NCBI RefSeq assembly: GCF_900099655.1
Contig: NZ_FNDC01000005.1
Location: 124,001-188,000, forward strand
Length of the DNA stretch: 64,000 nucleotides
Direction: 5' to 3'
DNA from: Planococcus glaciei
GTDB taxonomy: Bacteria > Bacillota > Bacilli > Bacillales_A > Planococcaceae
Under the pieces are notes generated by a model, which worked only from the letters and a program-made list of their open reading frames with translations, was not told the origin of the DNA and ran no database searches. The position numbers were made by a program, and so were the translations under genes. Below are positions 52,751 through 62,215 of this stretch, piece after piece (position 1 is the stretch's first letter; each line of letters opens with the position of its first letter).

Positions 52751-54961
52751 GTGCCTATTTTATACAATGGCTCCACACGGGAGTTTCATCTGCAAACCGA
52801 GAAAACGAGCTATATTTTTAACGTGATGGAAAACGGCCAGTTGGGCCAGCTTTACTACGGGAAGAAATTGCGCCACAGGGAGTCGTTCGAGCGTTTGTTC
52901 CATGTGGAGGCGACGCCGAATACTGCCTGTACGACAGAAGGAGATCTGGTCTTTTCGCTGGATCTTGTCAAACAGGAGTATCCAGCATACGGAACGACGG
53001 ATTTCCGTGAACCCGCTTATCAAGTGCTGCAAGAAGGCGGTAGCCGCATCACCGATTTCGTCTACCAGGACCACCGGATTTTCGGAGGCAAAGAGAAACT
53101 GGAAGGCTTGCCGGCCACGTATTCTGAAAACGACAGGGAAGCGACGACCTTGGAAATTACGTTATACGATAAGGAAATCGACGTGGAAGTCCGGCTGTCG
53201 TACACCGTTTTTGAAGAACTGGATGCCATTGCCCGCTCGGCCCGTTTTACCAATTACGGCGAGGCGGATGTCAATTTGACGCGGGCGCTGAGCGTCAGCA
53301 TCGATTTGCCGAATTCCAATTTTGAGATGGTGCAGCTGTCGGGGGCATGGGCCAGGGAGCGGCATATCAAAAACCGCCGGCTAGTGCCGGGGCTTCAAAG
53401 CATCGCGAGCACACGCGGAACGAGCAGTGCCCAGCAAAATCCGTTTCTGGCATTAAAGCGGCCGGAAACGACGGAACACCAAGGCGAAGTCTACGGCGCA
53501 AGCCTGGTCTACAGCGGCAATTTCCTGGCGCAGGTCGAAGTGGACCATTACGATACGGCGCGTTTGATGATGGGCATCAATCCGTTCGATTTTAATTGGC
53601 TCCTGAAAAACGGGGAGTCGTTCCAAACGCCGGAAGCAGTGCTGGTGTATTCGGACGCGGGCTTGAACGGCATGAGCCAGACTTACCACCGGCTGTACCG
53701 GACTCGTTTGGCGCGCGGCAAATGGCGCGACCGGGAACGTCCGGTGCTGATCAACAACTGGGAAGCGACGTATTTCGATTTTGATGAACAGAAAATCTTT
53801 GAACTCGCGCAGTCTTCGAAAGAGCTGGGAGTGGAATTGTTCGTCCTGGACGACGGCTGGTTCGGCAAGCGCGATGCGGACACGAGTTCGCTCGGCGACT
53901 GGTTTGAAGACAAGCGCAAATTGCCGAATGGCATCACGCAATTGGCGAAAGCCATCACGGGCCTTGGGATGGAATTCGGCTTATGGTTTGAGCCGGAAAT
54001 GGTGTCAAAAGCGAGTGACTTGTACAACGCGCATCCGGACTGGGTGATCCATGTGCCGAACCGCCGGATGTCGCATGGCAGAAACCAGTTCGTGCTGGAT
54101 TTCTCCCGCCAGGAAGTCGTCGACTACATCTACGGTTTGATGGCGAAGGTCCTGCGGGATGCACCGATTTCCTACGTGAAATGGGACATGAACCGCTACA
54201 TGACGGAAGTCGGCTCGCTCGGCCTTCCGGCAGACCGGCAGCGGGAAGTGGCGCACCGCTACATCCTGGGGGTGTATTCGCTGTACGAACGGTTGACTTC
54301 GGAATTTCCGCATGTCTTGTTTGAATCCTGTGCAGGAGGCGGCAGCCGCTTTGATCCGGGCTTGCTGCATTATGCGCCGCAAGGATGGACGAGCGACGAT
54401 ACCGATGCCGTGGAACGGTTGAAGATCCAATACGGCACGTCGCTCGTGTACCCCGTTTCGTCGATGGGTGCGCATGTCTCCGCCGTGCCGAACCACCAGG
54501 TAGGACGAGTGACAAGTTTGGAAACACGCGCAAACGTCGCGTATTTCGGCGCTTTCGGCTACGAACTGGATGTAACGATGATGACTGATGCGGAAAAAGA
54601 ACAAGTGAAAGAGCAAATCAGGTTCTACAAAGAAAACCGGTCGCTGATCCAGCAAGGGCAGTTTTACCGGATCGAAAGCCCGTTTGCAGAAGACGGCAAC
54701 CGCACGAGCTGGCTGGTGGTGTCAGATGACCAAAGCGAAGCGCTGCTCGGCTATTACCAGGTCCTGTCGACCCCGAACCCGGGGCTTTCCCGCGTGTTCT
54801 TTAAAGGGCTGAACCCTGAGTTCGAGTACGCGATTGAAGGGCTTGATGCGACATTTTACGGGGACGAATTGATGGAGGCCGGCTTGCAGCTGAATCGCTA
54901 CCGCCTGAGTGAACATCCGGCTGATTTTTCTTCAGTCGTCTACAAAGTTAAGCGAGTATAA
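52751..54961 (+). CDS. Alpha-galactosidase, GH36
   Basis: A 736-residue cytoplasmic enzyme that removes alpha-1,6-linked galactose (melibiose, raffinose family). N-terminal beta-supersandwich (about 1-325), catalytic barrel (about 330-645) and a C-terminal beta domain. The DDGWFG motif starts the barrel; the nucleophile is D479 in YVKWDMNRYM and the acid/base is D549 in WTSDDTDA, with SCAGGGSRFD between them. No signal peptide. It starts at GTG 52751, set by GAGGAGG at 6-base spacing. It follows the permease genes in the same direction. Confidence 0.94.
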   Translation: MPILYNGSTREFHLQTEKTSYIFNVMENGQLGQLYYGKKLRHRESFERLFHVEATPNTACTTEGDLVFSLDLVKQEYPAYGTTDFREPAYQVLQEGGSRITDFVYQDHRIFGGKEKLEGLPATYSENDREATTLEITLYDKEIDVEVRLSYTVFEELDAIARSARFTNYGEADVNLTRALSVSIDLPNSNFEMVQLSGAWARERHIKNRRLVPGLQSIASTRGTSSAQQNPFLALKRPETTEHQGEVYGASLVYSGNFLAQVEVDHYDTARLMMGINPFDFNWLLKNGESFQTPEAVLVYSDAGLNGMSQTYHRLYRTRLARGKWRDRERPVLINNWEATYFDFDEQKIFELAQSSKELGVELFVLDDGWFGKRDADTSSLGDWFEDKRKLPNGITQLAKAITGLGMEFGLWFEPEMVSKASDLYNAHPDWVIHVPNRRMSHGRNQFVLDFSRQEVVDYIYGLMAKVLRDAPISYVKWDMNRYMTEVGSLGLPADRQREVAHRYILGVYSLYERLTSEFPHVLFESCAGGGSRFDPGLLHYAPQGWTSDDTDAVERLKIQYGTSLVYPVSSMGAHVSAVPNHQVGRVTSLETRANVAYFGAFGYELDVTMMTDAEKEQVKEQIRFYKENRSLIQQGQFYRIESPFAEDGNRTSWLVVSDDQSEALLGYYQVLSTPNPGLSRVFFKGLNPEFEYAIEGLDATFYGDELMEAGLQLNRYRLSEHPADFSSVVYKVKRV

Positions 54962-55010
54962 CCGGAACCGGGTTTGCGAAAGATCCACAACGGCAAACCC
55001 GCATTCCGGC
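54962..55010 (+). other. Intercistronic hairpin without T-run
   Basis: CCGGAA-CC-GGGTTTGC pairs with GCAAACCC-GCA-TTCCGG with one internal loop. It occupies most of the spacer between the alpha- and beta-galactosidase genes. Lacking a U-tail, it may stabilise or process the mRNA rather than terminate. Confidence 0.55.
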
Positions 55011-55029
55011 ATACATAGGAGGCGTCAAT

Positions 55030-56754
55030 GTGCTGACTGTTAAAAACGAATCGTTTTATTTCGAAGAAGAGCCTTTCCAGATCTTATCGGGGGGCATCCA
55101 TTACTTCCGGACAGTGCCGGAACAGTGGGAAGACCGCTTGCAGAAACTGAAGGCGCTCGGGCTGAATACCGTTGAAACGTATATTCCGTGGAACTTCCAC
55201 GAACCGAAAAAAGGCGAATTCCAGTTTTCCGGAATGGCGGATATCGAACGGTTTATCGAACTTGCCCAACGAGTGGGGCTTTATGTGATCCTGCGCCCGG
55301 CACCGTATATTTGCGCAGAGTGGGAAATGGGGGGCTTGCCGTCCTGGCTCCTGAAAGACAAAGGGCTCGTCATGCGAAGCAGCGACCCGTCTTTCCTGAA
55401 GCATGTAGAAGATTATTTCGCCGTCCTGTTGCCGAAATTCAAGCGGCATTTGTACCAAAACGGCGGGCCGGTCATTGCCATGCAGATTGAAAACGAATAC
55501 GGCGCCTATGGCAATGATTTGGCATACTTGGATTTCTACAAAGACCAGTACCAAAAGCACGGACTCGATACATTCCTGTTCACATCAGACGGCCCTGACT
55601 TTATCACACAAGGGTCGCTGCCGGATGTCACCACCACACTGAACTTCGGCTCCCGGGTGGATGAATCGTTCGACGCGCTGGAAGCCTTCAAGCCGGGTTC
55701 GCCGAAGATGGTGGCGGAGTTCTGGATCGGCTGGTTTGATTATTGGTCAGGCGAGCACACGGTGCGAAGCGGCGACGATGTAGCGGCCGTCTTCAAGGAA
55801 ATCATGGACAAGAACATTTCGGTCAATTTCTATATGTTCCACGGCGGCACGAACTTCGGCTTCATGAACGGTGCCAACCATTACGACATCTACTACCCGA
55901 CTATCACGAGCTACGATTACGACAGCTTGCTGACAGAAGGCGGCGCGATTACCGAAAAATACAAAGCCGTCAAAAGGGTGCTGAGCGAGTACTCCGAAGT
56001 GCCGGCGGATTTTGAAGAGACACCGACGGCAACGGAATACGGAACCGTGAACGTAGGGGAAAGCGTCAGTTTGTTCGACGTCCTGGAAAGCATCAGCGAA
56101 AAAGTAGAGCATATGGTGCCGCTCCCGATGGAAGACATCGATCAGGCTTACGGCTATACGTTGTACCGCACGACGGTCAACCGCCAAGGCGAGCTGAAAA
56201 TGAATTCGGGCCATATCCGCGACCGCGGCTTCATCTACATCAACGGCCGCTACGCCGCAACAACGTACATCAACGACGAAGACAAAGCACTCGTCCTAGA
56301 TTTCCCGGAACGAGTCAACACGCTGGAGATTCTGGTGGAGAACATGGGGCGCGCCAATTACGGCAAGCATTTGACCGACCAAAAAGGCCTGCTCAAAAAC
56401 TTGTGGCTCGGCGAACAGTATTTCTTTCACTGGGAAATGTTCAAGATTGAAATGGACCGCTTGCCGCTTGATTACCAGACCGGCAATGAAGAACGGTTCC
56501 CGAAATTTTTCCGCGGCACGTTCGATGCAGCGGAAGGGCTCGATGCGTATGTTGACACACAAGGCTTCACCAAAGGCAATGTCTTCATCAACGGCTTTAA
56601 CCTCGGCCGCTACTGGAACACAGCCGGGCCGCAGCAGCGCCTGTATGTGCCAGGACCGCTGCTGAAAAAAGAAAACAACGAAGTGGTCGTACTGGAACTT
56701 GAAAACACCACGACCGACCAAATCCAATTGCTGGACCAGCCAAAGCTCGGATGA
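55030..56754 (+). CDS. Beta-galactosidase, GH35
   Basis: A 574-residue cytoplasmic enzyme of family 35, the compact bacterial form. The barrel (about 8-320) has GGIHYFRTVPEQWEDRLQKLKALGLNTVETYIPWNFHEP, the acid/base E156 in QIENEYGAYG and the nucleophile E230 in VAEFWIGWFDYWS; jelly-roll domains follow to the end, including GFNLGRYWNTAGPQQRLYVPG, typical of GH35. It begins at GTG 55030 with AGGAGG at 7-base spacing. It is a different clan member from the GH42 enzyme next door; specificity for beta-1,3 versus beta-1,4 galactosides is likely to differ. Confidence 0.94.
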   Translation: MLTVKNESFYFEEEPFQILSGGIHYFRTVPEQWEDRLQKLKALGLNTVETYIPWNFHEPKKGEFQFSGMADIERFIELAQRVGLYVILRPAPYICAEWEMGGLPSWLLKDKGLVMRSSDPSFLKHVEDYFAVLLPKFKRHLYQNGGPVIAMQIENEYGAYGNDLAYLDFYKDQYQKHGLDTFLFTSDGPDFITQGSLPDVTTTLNFGSRVDESFDALEAFKPGSPKMVAEFWIGWFDYWSGEHTVRSGDDVAAVFKEIMDKNISVNFYMFHGGTNFGFMNGANHYDIYYPTITSYDYDSLLTEGGAITEKYKAVKRVLSEYSEVPADFEETPTATEYGTVNVGESVSLFDVLESISEKVEHMVPLPMEDIDQAYGYTLYRTTVNRQGELKMNSGHIRDRGFIYINGRYAATTYINDEDKALVLDFPERVNTLEILVENMGRANYGKHLTDQKGLLKNLWLGEQYFFHWEMFKIEMDRLPLDYQTGNEERFPKFFRGTFDAAEGLDAYVDTQGFTKGNVFINGFNLGRYWNTAGPQQRLYVPGPLLKKENNEVVVLELENTTTDQIQLLDQPKLG

Positions 56755-56784
56755 CCGGGCTTGAGATAGAAGGGATGGAATCAC

Positions 56785-58815
56785 ATGATTAACGAGAAAT
56801 TGCCGAAAATTTGGCACGGTGGGGACTACAACCCGGAACAATGGGATTCGCAGGAAATTTGGGACGAAGACGTACGCATGTTCAAACTGGCGGGAATTGA
56901 CGTAGCGACTTTGAACGTCTTTTCATGGGCGCTGAACCAGCCGGATGAAGAGACATATAACTTTGACTGGCTCGATGAGAAAATCAACCGCCTTTACGAA
57001 AACGGCATTTACACATGCCTCGCGACGAGCACGGCAGCGCATCCGGCATGGATGGCGAAAAAATACCCGGATGTCCTCCGCGTTGATTTCTACGGCAGGA
57101 AACGGAAATTCGGCAGCCGCCACAATTCCTGCCCGAACAGCCCGACATACCGCGAATACTCCGAGAAGATCGCTGAGAAACTGGCGGAGCGCTACAAAGA
57201 CCATCCGGCCGTCCTGATTTGGCACGTGGCCAACGAGTACGGCGGCTACTGCTATTGCGACAACTGCCAAACCGCTTTCCAAAACTGGCTGAGCGACAAA
57301 TACGGCACACTGGAAAAGCTGAACAAAGCATGGAACACCGGATTCTGGGGCCACACGTTCTACGAGTGGGACGAAATCGTGCCGCCGAACATGCTGAGCG
57401 AAGAACGCGAAAACAACGAGTCCGATTTCCAGGGCATTTCGCTCGATTACCGCCGCTTCCAGTCGGACAGCCTATTGGACTGCTACAAACTGGAGTACAA
57501 CGCCATCCGGAAACACACGCCGAACACGCCGATTACGACCAACTTGATGGGCACGTACCCGATGCTTGATTACTTCAAATGGGCAAAAGAAATGGACGTT
57601 GTGTCGTGGGACAACTACCCGGCCATCGATACGCCATTCAGCTACACAGCCATGACGCATGATTTGATGCGCGGGCTGAAGAGCGGGCAGCCGTTCATGC
57701 TGATGGAACAGACGCCGAGCCAGCAAAACTGGCAGCCGTACAACTCCTTGAAGCGTCCAGGCGTCATGCGCTTATGGAGCTACCAGGCAATCGGCCGCGG
57801 GGCAGACACCATCCTGTATTTCCAATTAAGACGTTCCGTCGGCGCCTGCGAGAAATACCACGGCGCGGTCATTGAACACGTCGGCCATGAAAACACGCGG
57901 GTCTTTAATGAAGTCGCGCAAATCGGGAAAGAGTTTAACCAGTTAGGGGATACGCTGCTTGATGCACGCGTCAACGCCAAAGTCGCCATCGTCTTTGACT
58001 GGGAAAACCGCTGGGCAGTGGAACTGTCAAGCGGACCGTCCGTATCGCTCGACTATGTCAACGAAGTCCATAAATACTACGACGCGCTTTATAAATTGAA
58101 TGTTCAAGTAGACATGATCGGCGTCGAAGAAGACTTGAGCCAATACGATGTCGTCATTGCACCGGTTCTGTACATGGTGAAAGAAGGCTACGCAGCGAAA
58201 GTGGAAAGCTTCGTCGAAAACGGCGGCACGTTCCTGACAACGTTCTTCAGCGGCATTGTCAACGAAACCGACATCGTGACGCTTGGCGGATACCCGGGCG
58301 AATTGCGCAACGTCCTCGGCATTTGGGCAGAGGAAATCGATGCGCTTCATCCGGACGAAACGAATCAAATCGTTTTGAACGATGCCCGCGGCCAGATGAA
58401 CGGCAGCTATTCCTGCAACCTCTTGTTTGACCTGATCCACACAGAAGGCGCTGAAGCTGTTGCCGAATACGGCTCCGACTTCTACAAAGGGATGCCGGTC
58501 CTGACCGTCAACCAGTTCGGAAAAGGGAAAGCGTGGTACGTGGCGTCAAGCCCGGATGCCGACTTCCTGGTCGACTTCCTGCAGACTGTGTGCGAAGAAG
58601 CCGGCGTCGAGCCGCTTCTAGCCGTACCGGAAGGCGTGGAAACAACGGAACGTGTGAAAGACGGGCAGACCTACCTGTTCGTACTGAACCACAACAACGA
58701 AGAAGCAGCGATCGAGCTAGGGGATAGCGCGTACAAGGAATTGCTGTCCAATGAGCAAGTGAGTGGAACAGTTGGGTTAGAAGCAAAAGGCGTCTTGATT
58801 TTAGCGAAGGCGTAA
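56785..58815 (+). CDS. Beta-galactosidase, GH42
   Basis: A 676-residue cytoplasmic beta-galactosidase. Catalytic barrel (about 1-390) with acid/base E151 in WHVANEYGG and nucleophile E308 in FMLMEQTPSQQNW; trimerisation domain (about 395-600) and C-terminal beta domain. A zinc site is visible as NSCPNS plus CYCDNC (four cysteines), as in thermophilic and Planococcus GH42 enzymes. No signal peptide. It ends the cluster; a terminator lies at 58840-58889. GH42 enzymes often act on galacto-oligosaccharides or galactan fragments rather than lactose. Confidence 0.95.
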   Translation: MINEKLPKIWHGGDYNPEQWDSQEIWDEDVRMFKLAGIDVATLNVFSWALNQPDEETYNFDWLDEKINRLYENGIYTCLATSTAAHPAWMAKKYPDVLRVDFYGRKRKFGSRHNSCPNSPTYREYSEKIAEKLAERYKDHPAVLIWHVANEYGGYCYCDNCQTAFQNWLSDKYGTLEKLNKAWNTGFWGHTFYEWDEIVPPNMLSEERENNESDFQGISLDYRRFQSDSLLDCYKLEYNAIRKHTPNTPITTNLMGTYPMLDYFKWAKEMDVVSWDNYPAIDTPFSYTAMTHDLMRGLKSGQPFMLMEQTPSQQNWQPYNSLKRPGVMRLWSYQAIGRGADTILYFQLRRSVGACEKYHGAVIEHVGHENTRVFNEVAQIGKEFNQLGDTLLDARVNAKVAIVFDWENRWAVELSSGPSVSLDYVNEVHKYYDALYKLNVQVDMIGVEEDLSQYDVVIAPVLYMVKEGYAAKVESFVENGGTFLTTFFSGIVNETDIVTLGGYPGELRNVLGIWAEEIDALHPDETNQIVLNDARGQMNGSYSCNLLFDLIHTEGAEAVAEYGSDFYKGMPVLTVNQFGKGKAWYVASSPDADFLVDFLQTVCEEAGVEPLLAVPEGVETTERVKDGQTYLFVLNHNNEEAAIELGDSAYKELLSNEQVSGTVGLEAKGVLILAKA

Positions 58816-58839
58816 ACTGATAGTAAGAAGAATAAATTT

Positions 58840-58889
58840 AAAGGCAGTCCTGAAAGTCGGTATTAGCGGCTATCAGGCTGCTTTTTCTT
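58840..58889 (+). terminator. Terminator of the galactosidase operon
   Basis: GGCAGTCCTGA pairs with TCAGGCTGC with one bulge, then TTTTTCTTTTT. Confidence 0.75.
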
Positions 58890-58963
58890 TTTATGACACA
58901 AAATGTCGCTCGGACGCTTGGGGCATGGCTCTCACAAGAAGCCAGGGAAAGCGGCTGTCTTCT

Positions 58964-59348
58964 CCGGATCCTCCGTTTCAGCCGGACGCTTTCCGCGGGC
59001 TCGCGCCGAACTAACTCGGAACTAACGTCCCGAGTGGATTTCGGCCCTTCGCTGTCCCGCAGGAAAGGCATTGGCCGAAGTCTGCAAGGCCAAGCCTTTG
59101 CGACGAAGCTAGCGAAGCGATGCAGGAGCACATCTTTGCCAGTCGCCTGCTTTCACTCCGGATCCTCAGCGTAAAGGCTACCCAGAGGTGTCACTTTTCC
59201 TCTTGAGCTGTCTGTTTAAGCTTCAATCCGATTCACATTCACTATTGAATCAAGGGGAGATACCCTAACGGTCCGGTCATGGAAAGCGAAGTGGCCAGAC
59301 TGGTTGGTTTATGAATCGCTGCATCATAACTAAAATTTGTCTACAATC
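58964..59348 (+). repeat. Long dispersed repeat, copy 2
   Basis: About 385 bp, same orientation as 23892-24279. Shared blocks are CCGGATCCTCCGTTTCAGCC ... ACTAACTCGGAAC ... CGTCCCGAGTGGATTTCGGC, AGAGGTGTCACTTTTCC ... CTGTCTGTTTAAG, and GGAAAGCGAAGTGGCC ... TTGTCTACAATC. It has a middle insertion (about 59062-59155) not found in copy 1 and lacks copy 1's GGAGACTCC inverted repeat, so the copies are mosaics. Confidence 0.85.
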
Positions 59349-59401
59349 TATCGCAGCTGGTTTGCGGAATATCGGTTAAAAGTCATAGCTTTTTCAACAC
59401 G

Positions 59402-59453
59402 TTGAAGAGGCTGCCCCTTTGTCATTTAAAATGACTTTGGGTCAGCCTCTTCA
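59402..59453. terminator. Long hairpin downstream of the gal operon
   Basis: TGAAGAGGCTG...GTCAT and ATGAC...CAGCCTCTTCA form a stem of about 22 bp around TTAAA. There is no clear T-run, but the GACTTTGGGTCAGCCTCTTC style is common at transcript ends in Bacillales. It lies 30 bp past the msmK stop. Confidence 0.6.
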
Positions 59454-59482
59454 ATATAGAAGGAACTTTATATTCAACAAAC

Positions 59483-60580
59483 TTATTTAATCCGCAACTC
59501 CGTATCAATATCGAAGAAATGGGCTTTGTTCATATCGAATGCCATGTCGATCGTTTGGCCGGCTTGCACATTGAAGCGGGCGTCCACGCGGGCGATGAAG
59601 TCCTGATCGTTCACTTTTGAATACAGGACAATTTCAGATCCCATCAATTCCGACACTTCGACAAACGCGACGATCTTCGTCTGCGGCGAATGCTGCAGGA
59701 ACAACGGCTCATCGTGGATATCTTCCGGACGGATGCCGAGGATGATTTCCTTGTCTGCGTAGCCTTGGTCGCGCAAAGTCTTCAATTTCCCTTCAGGGAC
59801 AAGCACTTTGATGCCTTCCATCAGGAATGAATCGCCGACGATTTTTCCGCGCAGGAAGTTCATAGACGGTGAACCGATAAAGCCGCCGACGAACATATTG
59901 TCCGGCAAGTCGTACACTTCTTTCGGTGATCCGACTTGCTGGATAAAGCCGTCTTTCATGACGACAAGGCGTGTCGCCATCGTCATCGCTTCCGTCTGGT
60001 CGTGGGTTACATAAACGGTAGTCGTCTGCAGGCGGCGGTGCAGCTTCTGGATCTCGGCGCGCATCTGCACACGCAGTTTGGCATCCAGGTTGGAGAGCGG
60101 CTCATCCATCAGGAACACTTCCGCGTCGCGGACGATGGCACGGCCTAAAGCAACACGCTGGCGCTGTCCACCAGACAAGGCTTTCGGCTTGCGGTCCAAA
60201 TAGTCATCAAGGCCGAGAATGCTCGAGGCATTCGCCACCCGTGCTTTGATATCGTCTTTTTTCATTTTGCGCAGCTTCAAGCTGAACGCCATATTGTCGT
60301 AAACGCTCATATGCGGGTAAAGGGCATAGTTTTGGAAGACCATCGCAATGTCACGGTCTTTCGGCGAGACATCGTTGACACGTCTGTCGCCGATGTACAA
60401 GTCGCCTTGTGTGATGTCTTCAAGGCCGGCAATCATCCGTAGTGTCGTGGATTTTCCGCAGCCTGAAGGGCCGACGAGAACGAGGAACTCTTTGTCGCGA
60501 ATTTCCAGGTTGAAGTCCTGTACGGATACAACCCCTTTTTCGTATTCTTTTCTGATGTTCACTAAATTCAAGCCTGCCAT
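59483..60580 (-). CDS. msmK: Sugar ABC transporter ATP-binding protein (MsmK/UgpC-like)
   Basis: A 365-residue ATPase of the CUT1 family. The nucleotide-binding domain (1-235) has Walker A GPSGCGKST, Q-loop FQNYALYPH, signature LSGGQRQR, Walker B VFLMDEPLSNLD and H-loop THD; a C-terminal MalK-type TOBE regulatory domain follows (about 240-365). Such ATPases are often shared among several oligosaccharide transporters. The operon at 49272-52605 lacks an ATPase gene, so this is its likely motor. Start 60580 (MAGLNLVN) has GGAGGG at 6-base spacing. Last gene of the gal cluster. Confidence 0.94.
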   Translation of the reverse strand: MAGLNLVNIRKEYEKGVVSVQDFNLEIRDKEFLVLVGPSGCGKSTTLRMIAGLEDITQGDLYIGDRRVNDVSPKDRDIAMVFQNYALYPHMSVYDNMAFSLKLRKMKKDDIKARVANASSILGLDDYLDRKPKALSGGQRQRVALGRAIVRDAEVFLMDEPLSNLDAKLRVQMRAEIQKLHRRLQTTTVYVTHDQTEAMTMATRLVVMKDGFIQQVGSPKEVYDLPDNMFVGGFIGSPSMNFLRGKIVGDSFLMEGIKVLVPEGKLKTLRDQGYADKEIILGIRPEDIHDEPLFLQHSPQTKIVAFVEVSELMGSEIVLYSKVNDQDFIARVDARFNVQAGQTIDMAFDMNKAHFFDIDTELRIK

Positions 60581-60598
60581 TTGATTCCCTCCAATGTG

Positions 60599-60612
60599 TG
60601 TAAGTGCTTTCA
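60599..60612. promoter_or_regulatory. cre-like site upstream of msmK
   Basis: TGTAAGTGCTTTCA matches the cre consensus TGWNANCGNTNWCA at 13 of 14 positions (T for the central C). It lies 19 bp before the msmK start, within the galT-msmK spacer, suggesting a separate, glucose-repressed msmK promoter. Confidence 0.5.
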
Positions 60613-60703
60613 TTAACTAGTAAAAGCATACCGTATAGCCGGAATTCTGGTAATGGCAAGGATGCACAAAGATACGGGGAGTCTTCGTGCATCTTGACCA
60701 ATA

Positions 60704-62215
60704 TCAGCGGATTCCGTTGATCGAACCGCTTGCTGCGGGTTGATTCACGGTCTGGATAAACCGGTCGAATGCTTCTTTTTCTTTTAATACGCCGGCGTCT
60801 TCAAGGATGCGGACGAACTTTTTGCCCAATTCTTTTTGCAGGAGCGCTTCCGCTTCTTCACGGAGGGAAAGCGTGCCGTATTCTGCTTTCAACTGTTCAG
60901 CCCAGTCCTGATGGAGAGGAGAGACAGTGTCTGCATTGCCGAGCAGGAATTCCTCGATTTCCGCCAGTTCCTCTTTTAAGCGGGGCGGCAGAACGGCAAG
61001 CCCCATCACTTCAATCAAACCGATGTTTTCTTTCTTGATGTGATGGACATCTGCGTGCGGATGGAAAATTCCCGACGGATGTTCCGCTGTCGTGCGGTTG
61101 TTTCGGAGCACCAAATCAATTTCAAACAGCCCGCTGCGTTTTCGCGCAATCGGCGTAATGGTGTTATGCGGTGTGTCGCCAGTGAACGCCAGTACATCGG
61201 CTTCTTCATCCGAATACGTTTTCCACTTCTGCAAAATCTCATCCGATGCATCGACGAGGCTGCCGATGTCGCTGCCTTTCAAGCGGATCACCGACATCGG
61301 CCATTTCACGACGGATGCCGCGATGTCCGGATACGCGGCCAACGGGAATGCAAACGCATCTTCCGCTTTTGTCATGGCAAACTCGTAGCGCCCGGCCTGG
61401 TAATGGTCGTGGCTTAAGATAGAGCCTCCGACAATCGGCAAATCCGCGTTCGAGCCGACAAAGTAATGAGGGAAGCGTTCGGTAAAAGCAAGCAGGCGTT
61501 CAAAGCCGCTGCGGTCGATTTTCATGTCGCGGTGTTCTTCTGAAAGCAGAATGCTGTGTTCGTTGTAATAGACATAAGGCGAGTACTGGAAATACCAGTT
61601 TTCACCGGCAAGCGGCACCTCGACGACGCGGTGGTTGGCGCGTGCCGGGTAGCCGATGCGCCCCGCGTAGCCGACGTTTTCCTTGCACAAGAGGCATTTC
61701 GGATAAGAGAGCGTCTGTTTCATCTCGCGTTCGCGCTTGATCTGTTCCGGATCTTTCTCGGGCTTGGACAAGTTGATCGTAATGTCCATTTCGCCGTATT
61801 TAGATTCCGCTTTATAGGAAATATTTTTCCGGATCCGGTTCATCTGGATGTAGTTGCTGTTTTGGCTCAGTTCGTAAAAATAATCCGTTGCCGCTTCCGG
61901 CGATTCCGCGTATTTTTCATCAAATGTTGCATTGATGGCAGAAGGCCGTGCAACAAAACAGTTCATGATATTGGCTGACAGCATTTCCTTGTCGTCAAAG
62001 ATGTCTTCAATGACACCTTTTTCTACGGCATAGGCAACCAAAGTTTCGAGCAGGTTGGGGATGGTGTCGTCCGCCGGTTCGAGCGCTCCTTTGGGGAATG
62101 ATTGCAATCCAAGCAGGTACATCGCCTGGTTGCGGGCATAATCGCTGTCTGCGGCTTCAATGAGTCCCGTCTCTAAGGCTTTCTGGACAAGCCCGGCAAG
62201 TGTTTGATAGATCAT
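60704..62215 (-). CDS. galT: Galactose-1-phosphate uridylyltransferase, class II
   Basis: A 503-residue enzyme exchanging UMP between UDP-glucose and galactose-1-phosphate in the Leloir pathway. It is the long Firmicutes class II form (about 490-510 residues), not the 340-residue HIT-type class I. Visible regions include [44 protein letters not shown]-like [12 protein letters not shown] and [13 protein letters not shown] with the HxHxQ-like active-site element. The start overlaps the galE stop (ATGA), so translation is coupled. Confidence 0.94.
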   Translation of the reverse strand: MIYQTLAGLVQKALETGLIEAADSDYARNQAMYLLGLQSFPKGALEPADDTIPNLLETLVAYAVEKGVIEDIFDDKEMLSANIMNCFVARPSAINATFDEKYAESPEAATDYFYELSQNSNYIQMNRIRKNISYKAESKYGEMDITINLSKPEKDPEQIKREREMKQTLSYPKCLLCKENVGYAGRIGYPARANHRVVEVPLAGENWYFQYSPYVYYNEHSILLSEEHRDMKIDRSGFERLLAFTERFPHYFVGSNADLPIVGGSILSHDHYQAGRYEFAMTKAEDAFAFPLAAYPDIAASVVKWPMSVIRLKGSDIGSLVDASDEILQKWKTYSDEEADVLAFTGDTPHNTITPIARKRSGLFEIDLVLRNNRTTAEHPSGIFHPHADVHHIKKENIGLIEVMGLAVLPPRLKEELAEIEEFLLGNADTVSPLHQDWAEQLKAEYGTLSLREEAEALLQKELGKKFVRILEDAGVLKEKEAFDRFIQTVNQPAASGSINGIR

